A DNA stretch of 64,000 nt from Allobosea sp. WAO (GTDB lineage Bacteria > Pseudomonadota > Alphaproteobacteria > Rhizobiales > Beijerinckiaceae), in NCBI RefSeq assembly GCF_001509835.1, contig NZ_JXTJ01000018.1, forward strand, positions 1 to 64,000, given 5' to 3'. Below, in pieces: positions 1 to 9,089 of this stretch. The translations under genes were made by a program, and so were the position numbers. Each line of letters opens with the position of its first letter. Position 1 is the first letter of the stretch. The notes beneath the pieces are model-generated. The model saw only the letters and a list, made by a program, of their open reading frames with translations, did no database searches and was not told where the DNA came from.

Positions 1-30
1 ATCCCTCAAGACAATGATGAAGTTCAGAAC

Positions 31-60
31 GCTTTGACCAATGAAGTCGTCGGTCAAAGC
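31..60 (+). repeat. Inverted repeat upstream of tRNA-fMet
   Basis: A perfect 9-bp inverted repeat (GCTTTGACC at 31-39, GGTCAAAGC at 52-60) with a 12-nt loop sits 12 nt before the tRNA. In rhizobia an initiator tRNA commonly closes an rRNA operon, so this may be a processing stem between 5S rRNA (outside the window) and the tRNA. No rRNA sequence is visible in bases 1-30. Confidence 0.4.
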
Positions 61-72
61 GGGATGATTTGA

Positions 73-149
<77 letters not shown>

Positions 150-160
150 AAATTAGTAAG

Positions 161-190
161 AACCCCATCTCCTCGCGAGATGGGGTTTTT
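161..190 (+). terminator. Rho-independent terminator after tRNA-fMet
   Basis: A perfect 11-bp stem (161-171 with 177-187) and 5-nt loop is followed by a T run ending at 190. It lies 11 nt after the tRNA CCA end. From here to 422 I see no gene or clear signal. Confidence 0.9.
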
Positions 191-422
191 GCGTTTCTGA
201 AGCAATTCCTGATGCAGCGCAGACCGGTCTGAAGCCCCCGCGGCGTCCTTCCTTCGTCGCAAGGCCACGGCCCGAGCCCGACAGCGTCTCGGGCCGCCGA
301 CCTTCGCTTCAGCCGCTCCGCGCCGCCGCCACTACGACCCTGCCGCGTAATGGCCTGGGCAGCTCGAGCCGCCTGACGTCGCCGGTGACGCTCCGGAGAT
401 CGGTGAACCGGGCCTGGGTGCG

Positions 423-3347
423 TCACTCCCGTTCCAAAGCATCCGCCAGCACGCGCACGACATGCACGGCCTCGCGGCCGGCGCCGTCATGGATCTGGTG
501 GCGGCAGCTCGTGCCGTCGGCGACGACGAGATCGTTCGGACCCGCCTTGCGCACCGCCGGCAGCAGCGAGAGTTCGCCCATGGCGAGCGAGACGTCGATG
601 GTCGCGGCGCCGTAGCCGAAGGCGCCGGACATGCCGCAGCAGCTCGACTCGATCGGCTTGACCTCCAGCCCCGGCACTGCCCGCAAGGTCTTCTCGACCG
701 CGCCCATCGCGTCGAAGGCCTTCTGGTGGCAATGCCCGTGCAGATGGGCAACGCGCCCGCCCTGATCTTGCAATGGCAGGGCGGTCTTGCCCGCGGCCAT
801 GTCGGCAGCGAGCAGCTCCTCGACCAGCAGCGCCGCCTTGGCCAAGGGCTCGACCTCCGCCTTGGGCAGGAGCGCGCCGAACTCGTCGCGGAAGCTCATC
901 AGGCAGGAGGGTTCGAGCCCGACCACCCGCGCGCCCTTGGCGACGAAGGGCGCGAGCGCATCGAGCGTCCGACGCGCCTCGGCGCGGGCCTCATCGACCA
1001 GCCCGGCCGAGAGGAAGGTACGCCCGCAGCAGAGCGGCCGGCCGCCATCCTTGGCCGCGACACGATGCAGGCGATAGCCGCCGGCGGCGAGCACGCGCTC
1101 GGCCGCCTCCAGATTCTCGCGCTCGAAATAGCGGTTGAAGGTATCGCCGAAGAGCACGATGTCCCGGCCATCGCCCTTGACGGCAGACACGTTCGACGGC
1201 TCGGCCGCCTCGCGCCAGGGCTTGCGCCAGATCGGCAGCGAGCGCCGCGCCGAGAAGCCGAGCCAGCTTTCGCTGAGCTTCGCCAGAAGCGGAATCCGGT
1301 CGCGCAGGTTCATCAGCGGCGCGAGCTTTGCCGCATAAGGCGCATAGCGCGGCAGGAAGGCGATCAGCCGTTCCTTCAGCGGCAGGCCGTGCTCGGCATG
1401 GTAATGATGCAGGAACTCGACCTTCATACGGGCCATGTCGACGCCGGTCGGGCAGTCGCGCTTGCAGCCCTTGCAGGAGACGCAGAGATCGAGCGTCTCC
1501 TTCATCTCCGGCGAGGTGAAGGCGTCCGGCCCGAGCTGGCCGGAAATCGCGAGGCGCAACGAGTTGGCGCGTCCGCGCGTCAGGTGCTGTTCCTCGCGCG
1601 TCGCGCGCCAGGAGGGGCACATCGTGCCGCCGGCCATCTTCCGACAGGTGCCGTTATTGTTGCACATCTCGACCGCACCGCCGAGGCCGCCCCAGTCGGA
1701 CCAGTCGAGCGCGGTCGAAACCGGAGCCGGCGTGGCGTAGCCCGGTGGAAAGCGCATCAGGCTGCGGTCGTCCATATGATAGGGCCGGACGACCTTGCCG
1801 GGGTTCAGCCGGTTCTCCGGGTCGAAACCGTCCTTCACCGCCTCGAAGGCGCGGGTGAGCGGCGCCCCGAACATCGGCTCGACGAAGTCGGAGCGCGAGA
1901 TGCCGTCGCCATGCTCGCCGGAATAGGAGCCCTTGAAGCGGCGCACGAGGTCGCAGGCCTCTTCGGCGATGCCGCGCATCGCCTTGACGCCGGCTTCGGT
2001 CTTCATGTTGAGGATCGGGCGGACATGCAGGCAGCCGACCGAGGCGTGGGCATACCAGGTGCCGCGCGTGCCATGCCGCTCGAACAAGGCGGTCACCGCA
2101 TCGGTGTAGTCGGCGAGGTGCTCGAGCGGAACGGCGCAGTCCTCGATGAAGGAGACAGGCTTCCCGTCACCCTTCATCGACATCATGATGTTGAGGCAGG
2201 CCTCGCGCACCTCCCAGACCGGCTTCTGCCGGGCCGGCTCGACCACCTCGACCACCGCGTCCGGAAAGCCATGATCAGCCATGCACTGGTCGAGGCGCTT
2301 CAGATCGCGCTTCAGCGCGTCGAGGTCGTCGCCGGCGAACTCGACCAAGAGCAGGCAGTTCGGCTTGCCCTTGGTGATGTCGGCGAGCGTGCGCACGAAG
2401 AGCGGAATGTCGGCGCCGAGCACCAGCACATTGTTGTCGACGAGCTCGACTGCGACCGGCCCGAGCGCGACGATATGCTGCGTCGTCTCCATCGCGGCGC
2501 GAAAATTCGGGAAATGGCAGACGCCCATGACGCGGTGCGCCGGCAGCGTCGAGAGCTTCAGGGTCGCCTCGGTGGTGATGGCGAGCGTGCCTTCCGAGCC
2601 GACCAAGAGGTGCGACAGATTCGGCCGCGGCACGATCAGCTCGTCGAGATTATAGCCGCCGACACGGCGCTGCACCTTTGGGAAGATCGCCTCGATCGCG
2701 TCGCGATGACCATCCGCCAGCGCCAGCATCCGCGTCATCAGATCGCGCGTCCGGACCGAGGCATTGTCGCCGAGTGGTCCGTCGCCGAGTGCGAAAGCCT
2801 CGCCGTCATGGAACTGCGCCCTGAGGCCGATGACATTGTCGACCATCTTGCCGTAGCGCAGCGAGCGCGCGCCGGACGAGTTGTTGCCGGCCATGCCGCC
2901 GATCGTGCAGCGGCTCGCCGTCGAGGGCTCGACCGGGAAGAACAGCCCGTCCTTCTTCACATGGGTGTTGAGCGCTTCCAGCACGATGCCGGGCGCGACC
3001 GAGACGGTGCGGCTCGCCGGATCATAATCCCGGATCGCGTTGAAATGCCGGCTCATGTCGAGGATCAGAGCATCGCCGATCGGCTGACCGTTCTGCGAGG
3101 TGCCGCCGCCGCGCGCGATCACCGGCACGCCGTGCTCGGCCGCGATCGTCAGCGCCGCGGCGATGTCGGCCTCGCTCTTCGGGAAGGCCACGCCCTGCGG
3201 AATGATCTGGTAGATCGAGGCGTCAGTGGCGTAGCGCCCGCGGGTGAAGGCGTCGAAGCGCACCTCCCCTTCCAGCGACTGCGAGAGACGCCGCTCCAGC
3301 CCGAGATTGCGAGAGCCCTGCTTGGTCAGGGGGGCTGCGTGGGTCAT
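423..3347 (-). CDS. FAD-linked oxidase with Fe-S domain (glycolate / D-2-hydroxyacid dehydrogenase type)
   Basis: A 974-residue fusion resembling GlcD plus GlcF in one chain, like E. coli YdiJ. An FAD_binding_4 domain covers about 50-260, with ARGGGTSQNG and GGMAGNNSSGARS. The FAD-oxidase C-terminal domain follows, with SGEHGDG near 476. Two cysteine motifs then suit 4Fe-4S clusters: C-x5-C-x7-C near 562 and CVSCKGCKRDCP near 622. The tail has CCG-type cysteine motifs (LCCGR, SSCCGMSG). Members of this family oxidise D-2-hydroxyacids and pass electrons to a quinone or another carrier. The gene is last in a same-strand group after tctC, tctB and tctA, suggesting it oxidises what that transporter imports. 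Start: ATG at 3347; an in-frame TTG at 3362 is possible. Neither has a strong Shine-Dalgarno. The substrate is inferred. Confidence 0.88.
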   Translation of the reverse strand: MTHAAPLTKQGSRNLGLERRLSQSLEGEVRFDAFTRGRYATDASIYQIIPQGVAFPKSEADIAAALTIAAEHGVPVIARGGGTSQNGQPIGDALILDMSRHFNAIRDYDPASRTVSVAPGIVLEALNTHVKKDGLFFPVEPSTASRCTIGGMAGNNSSGARSLRYGKMVDNVIGLRAQFHDGEAFALGDGPLGDNASVRTRDLMTRMLALADGHRDAIEAIFPKVQRRVGGYNLDELIVPRPNLSHLLVGSEGTLAITTEATLKLSTLPAHRVMGVCHFPNFRAAMETTQHIVALGPVAVELVDNNVLVLGADIPLFVRTLADITKGKPNCLLLVEFAGDDLDALKRDLKRLDQCMADHGFPDAVVEVVEPARQKPVWEVREACLNIMMSMKGDGKPVSFIEDCAVPLEHLADYTDAVTALFERHGTRGTWYAHASVGCLHVRPILNMKTEAGVKAMRGIAEEACDLVRRFKGSYSGEHGDGISRSDFVEPMFGAPLTRAFEAVKDGFDPENRLNPGKVVRPYHMDDRSLMRFPPGYATPAPVSTALDWSDWGGLGGAVEMCNNNGTCRKMAGGTMCPSWRATREEQHLTRGRANSLRLAISGQLGPDAFTSPEMKETLDLCVSCKGCKRDCPTGVDMARMKVEFLHHYHAEHGLPLKERLIAFLPRYAPYAAKLAPLMNLRDRIPLLAKLSESWLGFSARRSLPIWRKPWREAAEPSNVSAVKGDGRDIVLFGDTFNRYFERENLEAAERVLAAGGYRLHRVAAKDGGRPLCCGRTFLSAGLVDEARAEARRTLDALAPFVAKGARVVGLEPSCLMSFRDEFGALLPKAEVEPLAKAALLVEELLAADMAAGKTALPLQDQGGRVAHLHGHCHQKAFDAMGAVEKTLRAVPGLEVKPIESSCCGMSGAFGYGAATIDVSLAMGELSLLPAVRKAGPNDLVVADGTSCRHQIHDGAGREAVHVVRVLADALERE

Positions 3348-3376
3348 CGTTCTGCTAGCCAATTCTAAAGTGAGCC

Positions 3377-3506
3377 GTCATCCCGGCCGTAGCGAAGTGG
3401 CGCGCCGGGATCCATCGTAAATCCCGGCGCTCCGTGATGGATCCCGGAGCGGCGCGGTCTTGCGGCCTATCCGGGAAGATGGCGGTTCTTTCCGAAGCCG
3501 GCATGA
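3377..3506. repeat. Family A intergenic palindromic repeat
   Basis: A GTCATCCCGG...GCATGAC element with an internal CCGGGATCCAT / ATGGATCCCGG palindrome. It fills the gap between tctA and the oxidase gene and abuts the tctA stop codon. Related copies occur at 5559, 24966, 27900 and 63691. Confidence 0.8.
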
Positions 3507-5030
3507 CTACTCGGCGGCCTCCGCCGCCTTACCGGCATGGCGGCCGCGCGCCGTGGCGATCAGGTCCGAGACCGGCCCCCAGAGCAGCAGGATCATGGCG
3601 AGTACGACGAGGGTCGTTACCAGGCCATTGGCGATGAAGACGTGCAGGCTTCCGCCGGAGCCGAGCAGGGCCTGGCGGAAGGCATCCTCGGCCCGGTCGC
3701 CGAGCACCAGCGCCAGAACCAGCGGCGCCAGCGGATAGTCGAGCTTCTTGAAGACGTAGCCGATGACGCCGAAGATCAGCATCAGCCAGATGTCGAAGAT
3801 CGAGTTCGAGATCGTATAGGCGCCGATGGCGCAGACGATCAGGATCACCGGCGCGACGAAGGAGAAGGGCACGCGCATGATCGCCGCGAAGAGCGGCACG
3901 GTCGCGAGCACGATGATCAGCCCGGCGAGATTGCCGAGATACATCGAGGCGATCAGGCCCCAGACAAAATCCTTCTGCTCGACGAACAGCATCGGCCCGG
4001 GCTGCAGTCCCCATACCAGGAGGCCGCCGAGCAGCACGGCGGCCGTCGCCGAGCCGGGAATGCCGAGGGCCAGCATCGGCAGGAGCGCGCTGGTGCCCGC
4101 CGCATGCGCCGCCGTCTCCGGCGCCAGCACGCCCTCGATCTCACCCTTGCCGAAGTTCTTGCCGCGCTTCGAGAAGCGCTTGGCGAGGCCGTAGCCCATG
4201 AAGGATGCGGCGATGGCGCCGCCCGGCGTCACGCCCATCCACATGCCGACCAGCGAGGAACGGATCAGCGTCGCCCAATAGCGCGGCAGCCCGGCCCAGG
4301 TGCGCAGCACGACCATCAGGTCGATCCGCGCCTGCTTGCCCTTGAAGACCAAGCCTTCCTCGACGGTCAGCAGGATCTCGGAAACACCGAACAGGCCGAT
4401 CACCACGATCAGGAAGTCGAAGCCGCGCATCAGCTCGGTCGAGCCGAAGGTCATGCGCAGGTCGCCGGAGATCGAGTCGAGACCGACGGCCGCGAGCAGG
4501 AAGCCGATGCAGAGCGAGGCCAGGATCTTGGCCCGGTTCTCGCGGCCCATGCCGATGAAGGAGCAGAAGGTCAGGAGGAAGACGGCGAAGAACTCGGCTG
4601 GCCCGAAGCGCAGCGCGAACTGGGCGACGAGCGGCGCGACGAAGGTGATCAGGATGACGCCCGAGAGCGCCCCGATGAAGGAGGCGGTGAAGGCTGCGGT
4701 CAGCGCTTCCGCCGCCTTGCCCTGCACCGCCATCGGATAGCCGTCGAAGGTGGTCGCCACCGACCAGGCCTCGCCGGGGATGTTGAACAGGATCGAGGTG
4801 ATTGCCCCACCGAACAGCGCGCCCCAGTAGATCGAGGAGAGCAGGATGATCGCCGAGGTCGGGTCCATGCCGAAGGTCAGCGGCAGGAGGATCGCGACGC
4901 CGTTCGGGCCACCCAGCCCCGGCAGCACGCCGACGACGATGCCGAGGATGACCCCGATCGCCATGAAGCCGATATTCTGCCAGGACAGCGCGATCTGAAA
5001 GCCGGTGATCAGCGAGGAAAGATCATCCAT
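3507..5030 (-). CDS. tctA: Tripartite tricarboxylate transporter, large permease TctA
   Basis: A 507-residue polytopic inner-membrane protein of the TctA family, the large channel subunit of tripartite tricarboxylate transporters, which take up organic acids using an ion gradient and a periplasmic binding protein. The N-terminal signature is clear: GVLPGLGGPNG near 38-48, then a Gly-rich stretch ending FNIPGEAWS. The family's second half-repeat follows with GIPGSATAAVLLGGL. Length is normal for the family. It follows tctB with only 10 nt between them, so the two are surely cotranscribed. The cargo is not readable from sequence; the neighbouring oxidase and aminotransferase suggest a small hydroxy- or keto-acid. 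Confidence 0.95.
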   Translation of the reverse strand: MDDLSSLITGFQIALSWQNIGFMAIGVILGIVVGVLPGLGGPNGVAILLPLTFGMDPTSAIILLSSIYWGALFGGAITSILFNIPGEAWSVATTFDGYPMAVQGKAAEALTAAFTASFIGALSGVILITFVAPLVAQFALRFGPAEFFAVFLLTFCSFIGMGRENRAKILASLCIGFLLAAVGLDSISGDLRMTFGSTELMRGFDFLIVVIGLFGVSEILLTVEEGLVFKGKQARIDLMVVLRTWAGLPRYWATLIRSSLVGMWMGVTPGGAIAASFMGYGLAKRFSKRGKNFGKGEIEGVLAPETAAHAAGTSALLPMLALGIPGSATAAVLLGGLLVWGLQPGPMLFVEQKDFVWGLIASMYLGNLAGLIIVLATVPLFAAIMRVPFSFVAPVILIVCAIGAYTISNSIFDIWLMLIFGVIGYVFKKLDYPLAPLVLALVLGDRAEDAFRQALLGSGGSLHVFIANGLVTTLVVLAMILLLWGPVSDLIATARGRHAGKAAEAAE

Positions 5031-5040
5031 CGGCGAAACC

Positions 5041-5541
5041 TCAGTAGCCGAGCATGGCTTCGAGCGGGCCCTTGGGCAGGGGCACGCGGAACTGCAGCTC
5101 GAAGATCCAGAAACAGGCGAGCGGTACGAGCAGCGCGGTGAGCGCGATGCTCCACCAGCGCGAAGTCGCGATCACGCCCATGAAGACGAGGATGAAGACG
5201 GCGGAAGCGACGTAGAGCCCGAGCGGCTGGATCAGTGCGACGAAGACGATCAGCGGCCCGAGCACCCGCACCACCTGCCCCAGCTGCGCATAGGTCACGA
5301 AGACCTTGTTCTCGGCGCGGAACGACTGGAACAGGATGAACAGCGACGCGGCGAGGAAGAGCCAGCCGACGCGGGCCGGGAAGAAGCCGTTTTGCGGGCC
5401 GTTATCCCAGCCGGCACCGCGGCCATAGGAATCCCAGAGCACGATCAGGCCGAGGCCGATCAGGATGGCGGCCGTGGCGATTTCGACCGGGCGGCGGGAG
5501 ATGCCGCGTTCCGGAGCTTCGGTCTCAGCTGAACTCGACAT
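5041..5541 (-). CDS. tctB: Tripartite tricarboxylate transporter, small permease TctB
   Basis: A 166-residue membrane protein with about four hydrophobic segments, matching the small TctB subunit. It has the family-typical N-terminal region with GPQNGFFPARVGW after the first segment. It lies directly upstream of tctA and downstream of tctC on the same strand, the usual gene set. A family A palindromic repeat occupies the gap to tctC. TctB is essential in characterised systems but its precise role is poorly defined. Confidence 0.93.
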   Translation of the reverse strand: MSSSAETEAPERGISRRPVEIATAAILIGLGLIVLWDSYGRGAGWDNGPQNGFFPARVGWLFLAASLFILFQSFRAENKVFVTYAQLGQVVRVLGPLIVFVALIQPLGLYVASAVFILVFMGVIATSRWWSIALTALLVPLACFWIFELQFRVPLPKGPLEAMLGY

Positions 5542-5558
5542 CGATCATCTCCCGCTCG

Positions 5559-5661
5559 GTCATCCCGGACCAGCCGTGTAGCGGCGCCGATCCGGGATCC
5601 ATCACAAGGCGCTGCCCTAAGATGGATTCCGGGCCTCCGCTTCGCTCTGCCCGGAATGACG
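5559..5661. repeat. Family A intergenic palindromic repeat
   Basis: Starts GTCATCCCGG and ends CCGGAATGAC, with GGATCCATC and GATGGATTCC arms around a short centre. It sits between tctC and tctB inside a probable operon, where it could form a long mRNA hairpin. Confidence 0.8.
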
Positions 5662-5688
5662 GCGGAGCGCTTCCACGCTGAGTTGGCC

Positions 5689-6672
5689 TCACTTGGCCAT
5701 GAAGCCGGCGTCGCCCATCAGCTTGGCGTGCTTCTCCTCGTCAGCCTTGAGGAATTGCACGAAAGCGTCGCCGTCGCGGTAGTCGGCGACCAGAGCGCTG
5801 CGCGCCAGGTAGTCCTTCCATTCGGGCGTCTCGGAGACCTTCTTGAACAGGTTCACGTAGTAGGCCTGCTGGTCCTTGGTGACCTTGCCCGGCATGAACA
5901 TGCCGCGCAGCATCTGGTAGGTGACGTTCAGCCCCTGGGAGGCGCAGGTCGGAATGTCCGCCCAGGATTTTCCGTCGGCGACCGGGGTCGAATAGGTCAT
6001 CTTCTGGTCGGAGAAGACGCAGAGCGGGCGGGTCGCGCCGCCGCGCCAGTTGGCGACATCCTCGGCGGGGTTGTTGGTGCTGGCGTCGATATGATTGCCA
6101 GAGAGCTGGGTCGAGGTCTGGCCGCCGCTGGTGTGCGGGATGAAGGCGAACTTGACGCCGCCGGCCTTCTCCATCGCGAAGACGATCAGGTTGTCCTCAC
6201 GCTTGGACGAGGTGCCGCCGACCTTCAGCGGCGGCGTGGCCGCCTTGGCCGCGGTCATGAAGTCGCCGGCATTCTGGTATGGCGCCTTGGCATTGACCCA
6301 GAGCACGAAGGAATCCTGCGCCATCATCGCGACCGGCGTGTAGTCCTGCCAGTTCAGCGGCAGCTTGGTCGCCATCGGCGTCATGAAGATGCCGCTCGAG
6401 GTGGTGATCAGCTTATGGGGGTCGCCTGACGATTTCTGAATGTCGAGCATGCCTTCGGCGCCGCCGGCGGCCGGCTTGTTGACGACGATGACTGGCTGCG
6501 AGGTCAGGTTGTGCTTCTGGATGATGCCTTGCATCGTCCGCGCCATCTGGTCGGAGGCGCCACCGGCGGAGAAGGGCACGACGATCTCGATCGCCTTGCT
6601 CGGCTCCCAGGCCAGGGCCGGCGTCGCTCCGATTGCCAGAACCGCGCATGCGGCAAGCAGATGCTGCTTCAT
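5689..6672 (-). CDS. tctC: Tripartite tricarboxylate transporter substrate-binding protein TctC (Bug family)
   Basis: A 327-residue periplasmic solute receptor. Its Sec signal peptide covers about residues 1-21 (cut after TPALA). The Bug/TctC hallmark follows: IEIVVPFSAGGASDQMART, then VVNKPAAGGAEG. It captures the substrate and delivers it to TctA/TctB. It is the first gene of the tctC-tctB-tctA-oxidase group. A box at 6737-6748 lies 64 nt upstream of its start and is repeated upstream of the aminotransferase gene, which points to shared control by the GntR protein encoded just upstream. Confidence 0.94.
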   Translation of the reverse strand: MKQHLLAACAVLAIGATPALAWEPSKAIEIVVPFSAGGASDQMARTMQGIIQKHNLTSQPVIVVNKPAAGGAEGMLDIQKSSGDPHKLITTSSGIFMTPMATKLPLNWQDYTPVAMMAQDSFVLWVNAKAPYQNAGDFMTAAKAATPPLKVGGTSSKREDNLIVFAMEKAGGVKFAFIPHTSGGQTSTQLSGNHIDASTNNPAEDVANWRGGATRPLCVFSDQKMTYSTPVADGKSWADIPTCASQGLNVTYQMLRGMFMPGKVTKDQQAYYVNLFKKVSETPEWKDYLARSALVADYRDGDAFVQFLKADEEKHAKLMGDAGFMAK

Positions 6673-6736
6673 GATGATCCGAACCTCCCTCTGTGGCGCT
6701 CTGTCGGCGTCGTAAGGGGAAGCCTAGAACCAAAAA

Positions 6737-6748
6737 ATTTTGCATTCA
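6737..6748 (-). promoter_or_regulatory. Candidate GntR operator upstream of tctC
   Basis: Read on the minus strand this is TGAATGCAAAAT, ending 64 nt before the tctC start. The identical 12-mer in the same orientation ends 62 nt before the aminotransferase start (7751-7762). The region is locally AT-rich, unlike its surroundings. Binding by the GntR protein between the two sites is inferred. Confidence 0.6.
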
Positions 6749-6908
6749 ATCCGAAAAATGACCGCAGCGAGATTGAAGGCGAAAATTGCTCCGGAGTGCA
6801 CGCCATCATCGCGACGCCAGCCGGGCAAGCGCGATCGCGCCGACCTCAACTCGCGCAGAACCGCTCCGGCAATCCCGACAATGCAAGCGCGCCGAGGCGC
6901 GCAGAGTC

Positions 6909-7664
6909 TCAGTCTTCGGACTCCACCTCCGCCGCCTCGCTCACGCTTCGCTGTTCGGCAGCCTTGCGCTTGTTGCGCAGATGCATGAACAGGATGTCGC
7001 TGAGCTCGCTGCCGGCGCGGCGCCGCAAAGCGTCGAGAATCGCCTCATGCTCGCGCATCGCCTCGCCCCAGCGGTCGCGATCGGTGGCGAGGTTGGCCGA
7101 ATAGCGTACCCGCCGGATGCGGCCCGCGAAGCTGGCATAGGTCGCGGCCAGCGTCGCATTGCCCGCCGCCGCGACGATCATGTGGTGGATTTCCTGATTG
7201 CACTGGAAATAGCCGTGCATGTCGCGGCGCAGATAGAAGCGGTACATCTCGTGATGGACCCGCTCGATCTCCGCGACCTCCTCGTCGCTGACGCGCTCGC
7301 AGGCGAGCCGCCCGGCCAGGGATTCGAGGCCGCCCATCACATCGAACAGCTCGCGCAGATCATCGGCGCTGAGCGCCCGCACACGCGCGCCGCGATTGGG
7401 CAGGAGCTCGATCAGCCCCTCGGCGGCGAGGACCTTGAGCGCCTCGCGCAGCGGCGTCCGCGAGATTCCGAAACGGTCGCAGAGCAGCCTTTCCGGAACG
7501 CGGGCGCCGTCGGCGAGATTGCCCTCGACGAGATAGTCGCGCAGCGCTGCGAGCAATTCGCCATGCAACGAGACCGGGGCGCGCGGGGCCTCTCCCGTTG
7601 CAGGTCCGCTCGGGTCAGCTTCGGCGGCGGCGCCTTTGCGCGCATCCAGAACCATGCTCATCAT
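6909..7664 (-). CDS. GntR family transcriptional regulator (FadR/FCD subfamily)
   Basis: A 251-residue DNA-binding regulator. The winged helix-turn-helix lies at about 50-105 (LCDRFGISRTPLREAL, then LPNRGARV). The FCD effector domain follows at about 110-235, with conserved acidic and His positions that bind a metal or small carboxylate in this subfamily. FCD regulators usually respond to organic acids. It lies between tctC and the divergent aminotransferase, both preceded by the same 12-mer, so it probably controls both. The residue 1-45 extension is Pro/Ala-rich. Tandem Met codons make the start 7664 or 7661. Confidence 0.92.
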   Translation of the reverse strand: MMSMVLDARKGAAAEADPSGPATGEAPRAPVSLHGELLAALRDYLVEGNLADGARVPERLLCDRFGISRTPLREALKVLAAEGLIELLPNRGARVRALSADDLRELFDVMGGLESLAGRLACERVSDEEVAEIERVHHEMYRFYLRRDMHGYFQCNQEIHHMIVAAAGNATLAATYASFAGRIRRVRYSANLATDRDRWGEAMREHEAILDALRRRAGSELSDILFMHLRNKRKAAEQRSVSEAAEVESED

Positions 7665-7750
7665 AAATAATCGCTAGTTCAACGACATAGCGGTGTCGAG
7701 ACCCCGCGCGCTCGAAATGAGCACGATCCAGAGATTGCCAAAGAAAAAAA

Positions 7751-7762
7751 TGAATGCAAAAT
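7751..7762 (+). promoter_or_regulatory. Candidate GntR operator upstream of the aminotransferase gene
   Basis: TGAATGCAAAAT ends 62 nt before the ATG at 7825 and is identical to the box before tctC, in the same orientation relative to the gene. It lies in the divergent gntR/aminotransferase intergenic region. Confidence 0.6.
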
Positions 7763-7824
7763 GAAACCCAGCCACACGGCGCAGGCTTGCGGCCGGATCA
7801 GACGGGTTGGCAGAGGATAGCATC

Positions 7825-9027
7825 ATGAGCGCACAACAGGGTCGGCATTTCCTGCATATTCCCGGCCCGAGCCCAATTCCGGACCGGATCCTGCGCGCCA
7901 TCGCGATGCCGATCATCGACCACCGCAGCGCCGAGTTCGCCGCGCTAGGCAAGCATGTGCTCGAAGGCAGCAAGGCCGTCTTCAAGACGAAGCAGCCCGT
8001 GGTGATCTACCCCTCCTCCGGCACCGGCGCCTGGGAGGCGGCGATCGTCAACACGCTTTCCCCGGGCGACACCGTGCTGATGGCCGAAACCGGCCATTTC
8101 GCGACCTTGTGGAAGAACATCGCCACGCGCTTCGGCGTCGAGGTCGAGTTCATCCCGGGCGACTGGCGCCGCGGCGCCGACCCGGCCGCGATCGAGGCGC
8201 GGCTCGCCGAGGACAAGGCCCGCAAGATCAAGGCGGTGATGGTCGTCCATAACGAGACCTCGACCGGCGCGACCAGCCGCGTCGCCGAGATCCGCAAGGC
8301 GATCGACGCTGCCGGCCACCCGGCCCTGTTCATGGTCGACACGATCTCGTCGCTGGCCTCGGTCGACTACCGCCATGACGAGTGGCAGGTCGATGTCACC
8401 GTCTCCGGCTCGCAGAAGGGGCTCATGCTGCCGCCGGGCCTCGGCTTCAACGCCGTCTCGGAGAAGGCGCTCGCGGCCTCGAAGACCAACAAGCTGCCGC
8501 GTTCCTTCTGGGACTGGGAGGAGATGATCAAGATCAATGCCGGCGGCTTCTTCCCCTATACGCCGGCGACCAACCTCCTCTACGGGCTGAAGGAGGCGCT
8601 CGCCATGCTGCAGGAGGAAGGGCTGGACGAGGTCTTTTCCCGCCATCAGCGCCTCGCCAGCGCCTGCCGCGCCGCGGTAAAGGCCTGGGGGCTTGAGGTG
8701 CTCTGCGAGAACCCGGCCGAGCACTCGCCGGTGCTCACCGCCGTGCTGATGCCGCCGAGCCATGACGCCGACCGCTTCCGCAAGATCGCGCTGGAGAAGT
8801 ACAACATCTCGCTCGGCTCCGGCCTCGGCAAGGTCGCCGGCAAGGTCTTCCGCATCGGTCATCTCGGCGAGTGCAATGCGCTTGCCCTGCTCGGTGCCCT
8901 GTCGGGCGTGGAGATGGGGCTGGCCGCAGCCGGCGTCCCGCATCGCAGCGGCGGCGTCGCGGCGGCTATGGCCGATCTGGAAGCACGCGAGCCGGGCAAC
9001 GAGGCCTCGGTCGCCGCGGTTGCCTAA
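7825..9027 (+). CDS. sgaA: Serine-glyoxylate aminotransferase (class V PLP enzyme)
   Basis: A 400-residue class V aminotransferase close to SgaA / alanine-glyoxylate aminotransferases. It has the N-terminal HIPGPSPIPDRIL, the VHNETSTGA motif, the PLP-binding Asp in VDTISS near 172, and the PLP Lys at about 198 within SGSQKGLMLPPG. It converts glyoxylate plus serine to glycine plus hydroxypyruvate in the cytoplasm. ATG 7825 was chosen over an in-frame TTG at 7807 because AGAGGA lies 7 nt upstream of the ATG. It is divergent from gntR and carries the same upstream box as tctC. Together with the hydroxy-acid oxidase this suggests glycolate or glyoxylate assimilation. Confidence 0.93.
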   Translation: MSAQQGRHFLHIPGPSPIPDRILRAIAMPIIDHRSAEFAALGKHVLEGSKAVFKTKQPVVIYPSSGTGAWEAAIVNTLSPGDTVLMAETGHFATLWKNIATRFGVEVEFIPGDWRRGADPAAIEARLAEDKARKIKAVMVVHNETSTGATSRVAEIRKAIDAAGHPALFMVDTISSLASVDYRHDEWQVDVTVSGSQKGLMLPPGLGFNAVSEKALAASKTNKLPRSFWDWEEMIKINAGGFFPYTPATNLLYGLKEALAMLQEEGLDEVFSRHQRLASACRAAVKAWGLEVLCENPAEHSPVLTAVLMPPSHDADRFRKIALEKYNISLGSGLGKVAGKVFRIGHLGECNALALLGALSGVEMGLAAAGVPHRSGGVAAAMADLEAREPGNEASVAAVA

Positions 9028-9089
9028 GGGGCTCTAGCCTGAAGCGCTGGCGGGAAGGCCGTAGCCGGCCCCGCAACCAAGCTCGCAAG

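Noticed and set aside
462..3368. Long plus-strand ORF (968 codons) opposite the FAD/Fe-S oxidase
   Set aside because: It is the antisense of a well-supported gene; high GC with strong third-position bias creates such long shadow frames. The same applies to the large antisense ORFs over purH, the acyl-CoA ligase and others.
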